Of a stretch of 24,275 nucleotides of DNA, positions 23,721-24,275 are shown in pieces. Made by a program: the position numbers and the translations under genes. Source of the stretch: Candidatus Aminicenans sakinawicola JGI OTU-1 (GTDB lineage: Bacteria; Acidobacteriota; Aminicenantia; Aminicenantales; Aminicenantaceae); the NCBI GenBank assembly GCA_000493965.1, contig AWNV01000049.1:1-24275 (forward strand), read 5' to 3'. Every line of letters starts with the position of its first letter. Positions within the stretch are counted from its first letter, which is position 1. The notes under the pieces are model-generated. The model was not told the DNA's origin, ran no database searches, and saw only the letters and a program-made list of their open reading frames with translations.

Positions 23721-24275
23721 TGTTCTTCTCCTTCCTTATTATTGATAAGGTTAAACATTCCGGATTCTCCGGGACTCTGTCTAGAGATTTAACCATTCCT
23801 AAAACAATATTTTCTGTATTCTTTTTCACAAATGCATTCAGGTGTACAGGCTTTCCATCAATCTCCAAATAAACACGAGATTCTTCGTGCTGAACACTGC
23901 TTTCAATAAAATTTGAAATCTCATTTATTTGATCATGATTAAATACAGGTTTATCTACAGCAACTTTCACATCAGAAACAACAGCAACAAGTTCTTCCAG
24001 AAAACATTCCACTTTCTCGGCTATCCCTTTCCGCAACACTTCTATTTTTTTGAGAGCTTTTTCACCCCTTCCACCTTCTATAAAAACAAAGTCGTGTTTT
24101 TTAAAAAACTCTGCAGCTATCTCTGAAAAACCCTTTCCAGCCGAATTTTTTTTGAATACTGCTAATCGATCTTGGGATACTACAGCAACACCATCTGCCC
24201 CTGCCTCTACGAACTGCCAGGAATCCTTTCCTTCAGGATCCAAATCAAATCCCTTAGCACAGTGTTTGACAACAG
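23707..24275 (-). CDS. mobB: Molybdopterin-guanine dinucleotide biosynthesis protein B, 5' end outside window
   Basis: MobB is a GTP-binding partner of MobA in MGD cofactor synthesis. The frame stays open to the window edge, so the P-loop lies outside. The visible part starts VVKHCAKGFDLDPEGKDSWQ, the H-x(n)-FD-x-D-x-x-GKDS-x(n)-AGA motif of MobB, then EAGADGVAVVSQDRL and FVFIEGGRGEKALKKIEVLRK, matching the DhhhhEGfk...KiEv region. A TTG at 24243 is internal and not the start. The C-terminus is longer than in a minimal MobB, adding about 80 residues after the conserved core (DQINEISNFIESS; YLEIDGKPVHLNAFVKKNTENIVLGMVKSL). It overlaps the next membrane gene by 14 bp. Confidence 0.88.
   Translation of the reverse strand, partial: VVKHCAKGFDLDPEGKDSWQFVEAGADGVAVVSQDRLAVFKKNSAGKGFSEIAAEFFKKHDFVFIEGGRGEKALKKIEVLRKGIAEKVECFLEELVAVVSDVKVAVDKPVFNHDQINEISNFIESSVQHEESRVYLEIDGKPVHLNAFVKKNTENIVLGMVKSLDRVPENPECLTLSIIRKEKNNEKI

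Noticed and set aside
1..24275. CRISPR arrays, insertion sequences, integrases, tRNA and rRNA genes
   Set aside because: No regularly spaced long repeats, transposase or recombinase motifs, or structural RNA signatures were found on either strand.

Overview
This 24.3 kb, AT-rich window comes from a diderm (Gram-negative-type) bacterium with an anaerobic, tungsten/molybdenum-using lifestyle. The outer membrane is inferred from a TonB-dependent receptor and a porin with a C-terminal Phe. The anaerobic life is inferred from an aldehyde:ferredoxin oxidoreductase (AOR), an iron-sulfur formate dehydrogenase and a FocA-type formate channel. The NHL-type six-bladed propeller and overall gene style would fit Candidatus Aminicenantes or a relative, but nothing in the window proves the phylum.

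Layout. (1) 1-5858, plus strand: housekeeping run uvrC (5' end outside the window), secA, guaB. (2) 5862-8756, minus strand: dNK-panB-panC-panD, a deoxynucleoside kinase plus pantothenate/CoA precursor operon, converging on guaB through a perfect palindrome that encodes both C-termini. (3) 8757-9087: back-to-back promoters, one for the dNK-pan operon and one near-perfect sigma-70 promoter pointing the other way into an undescribed 58-codon ORF. (4) 9088-11247, minus: a 719-aa AOR with a good promoter overlapped by an inverted repeat. (5) 11478-14540, plus: THEP1-like NTPase, a structured leader, a TonB-dependent receptor whose start is separated from its body by an A9 frameshift, and a NifU-like scaffold. 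(6) 14541-16392: a decayed fragment of the downstream flavin reductase gene, a minus-strand beta-propeller gene broken at a G8 tract, and a 480-bp regulatory region. (7) 16393-20995, plus: a tightly overlapping three-gene set (FAD/NAD-[2Fe-2S] subunit, Cys-type FdhA, 4Fe-4S subunit) followed by mobA. (8) 21048-24275: a porin (plus), then convergent minus genes focA, an unknown multi-pass membrane protein and mobB (5' end outside the window).

How it fits together. From 9088 on, most genes concern Mo/W enzymes and formate: two pterin enzymes (AOR, FdhA), cofactor nucleotide attachment (MobA, MobB), Fe-S supply (NifU-like), formate passage (FocA, perhaps the porin) and possibly metal-chelate uptake (TonB receptor, NTPase). 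The formate dehydrogenase is built from FdhA plus subunits resembling the beta/gamma diaphorase half of archaeal sulfhydrogenase, so it should link formate to NAD(P) and/or ferredoxin.

Most notable: three envelope-protein genes carry 8-9 base homopolymers within their first 26 codons. In two of them (receptor A9, propeller G8) the assembled sequence is out of frame by exactly one base. Phase-variable (contingency) switching and homopolymer miscalls are both possible, and raw reads would decide.
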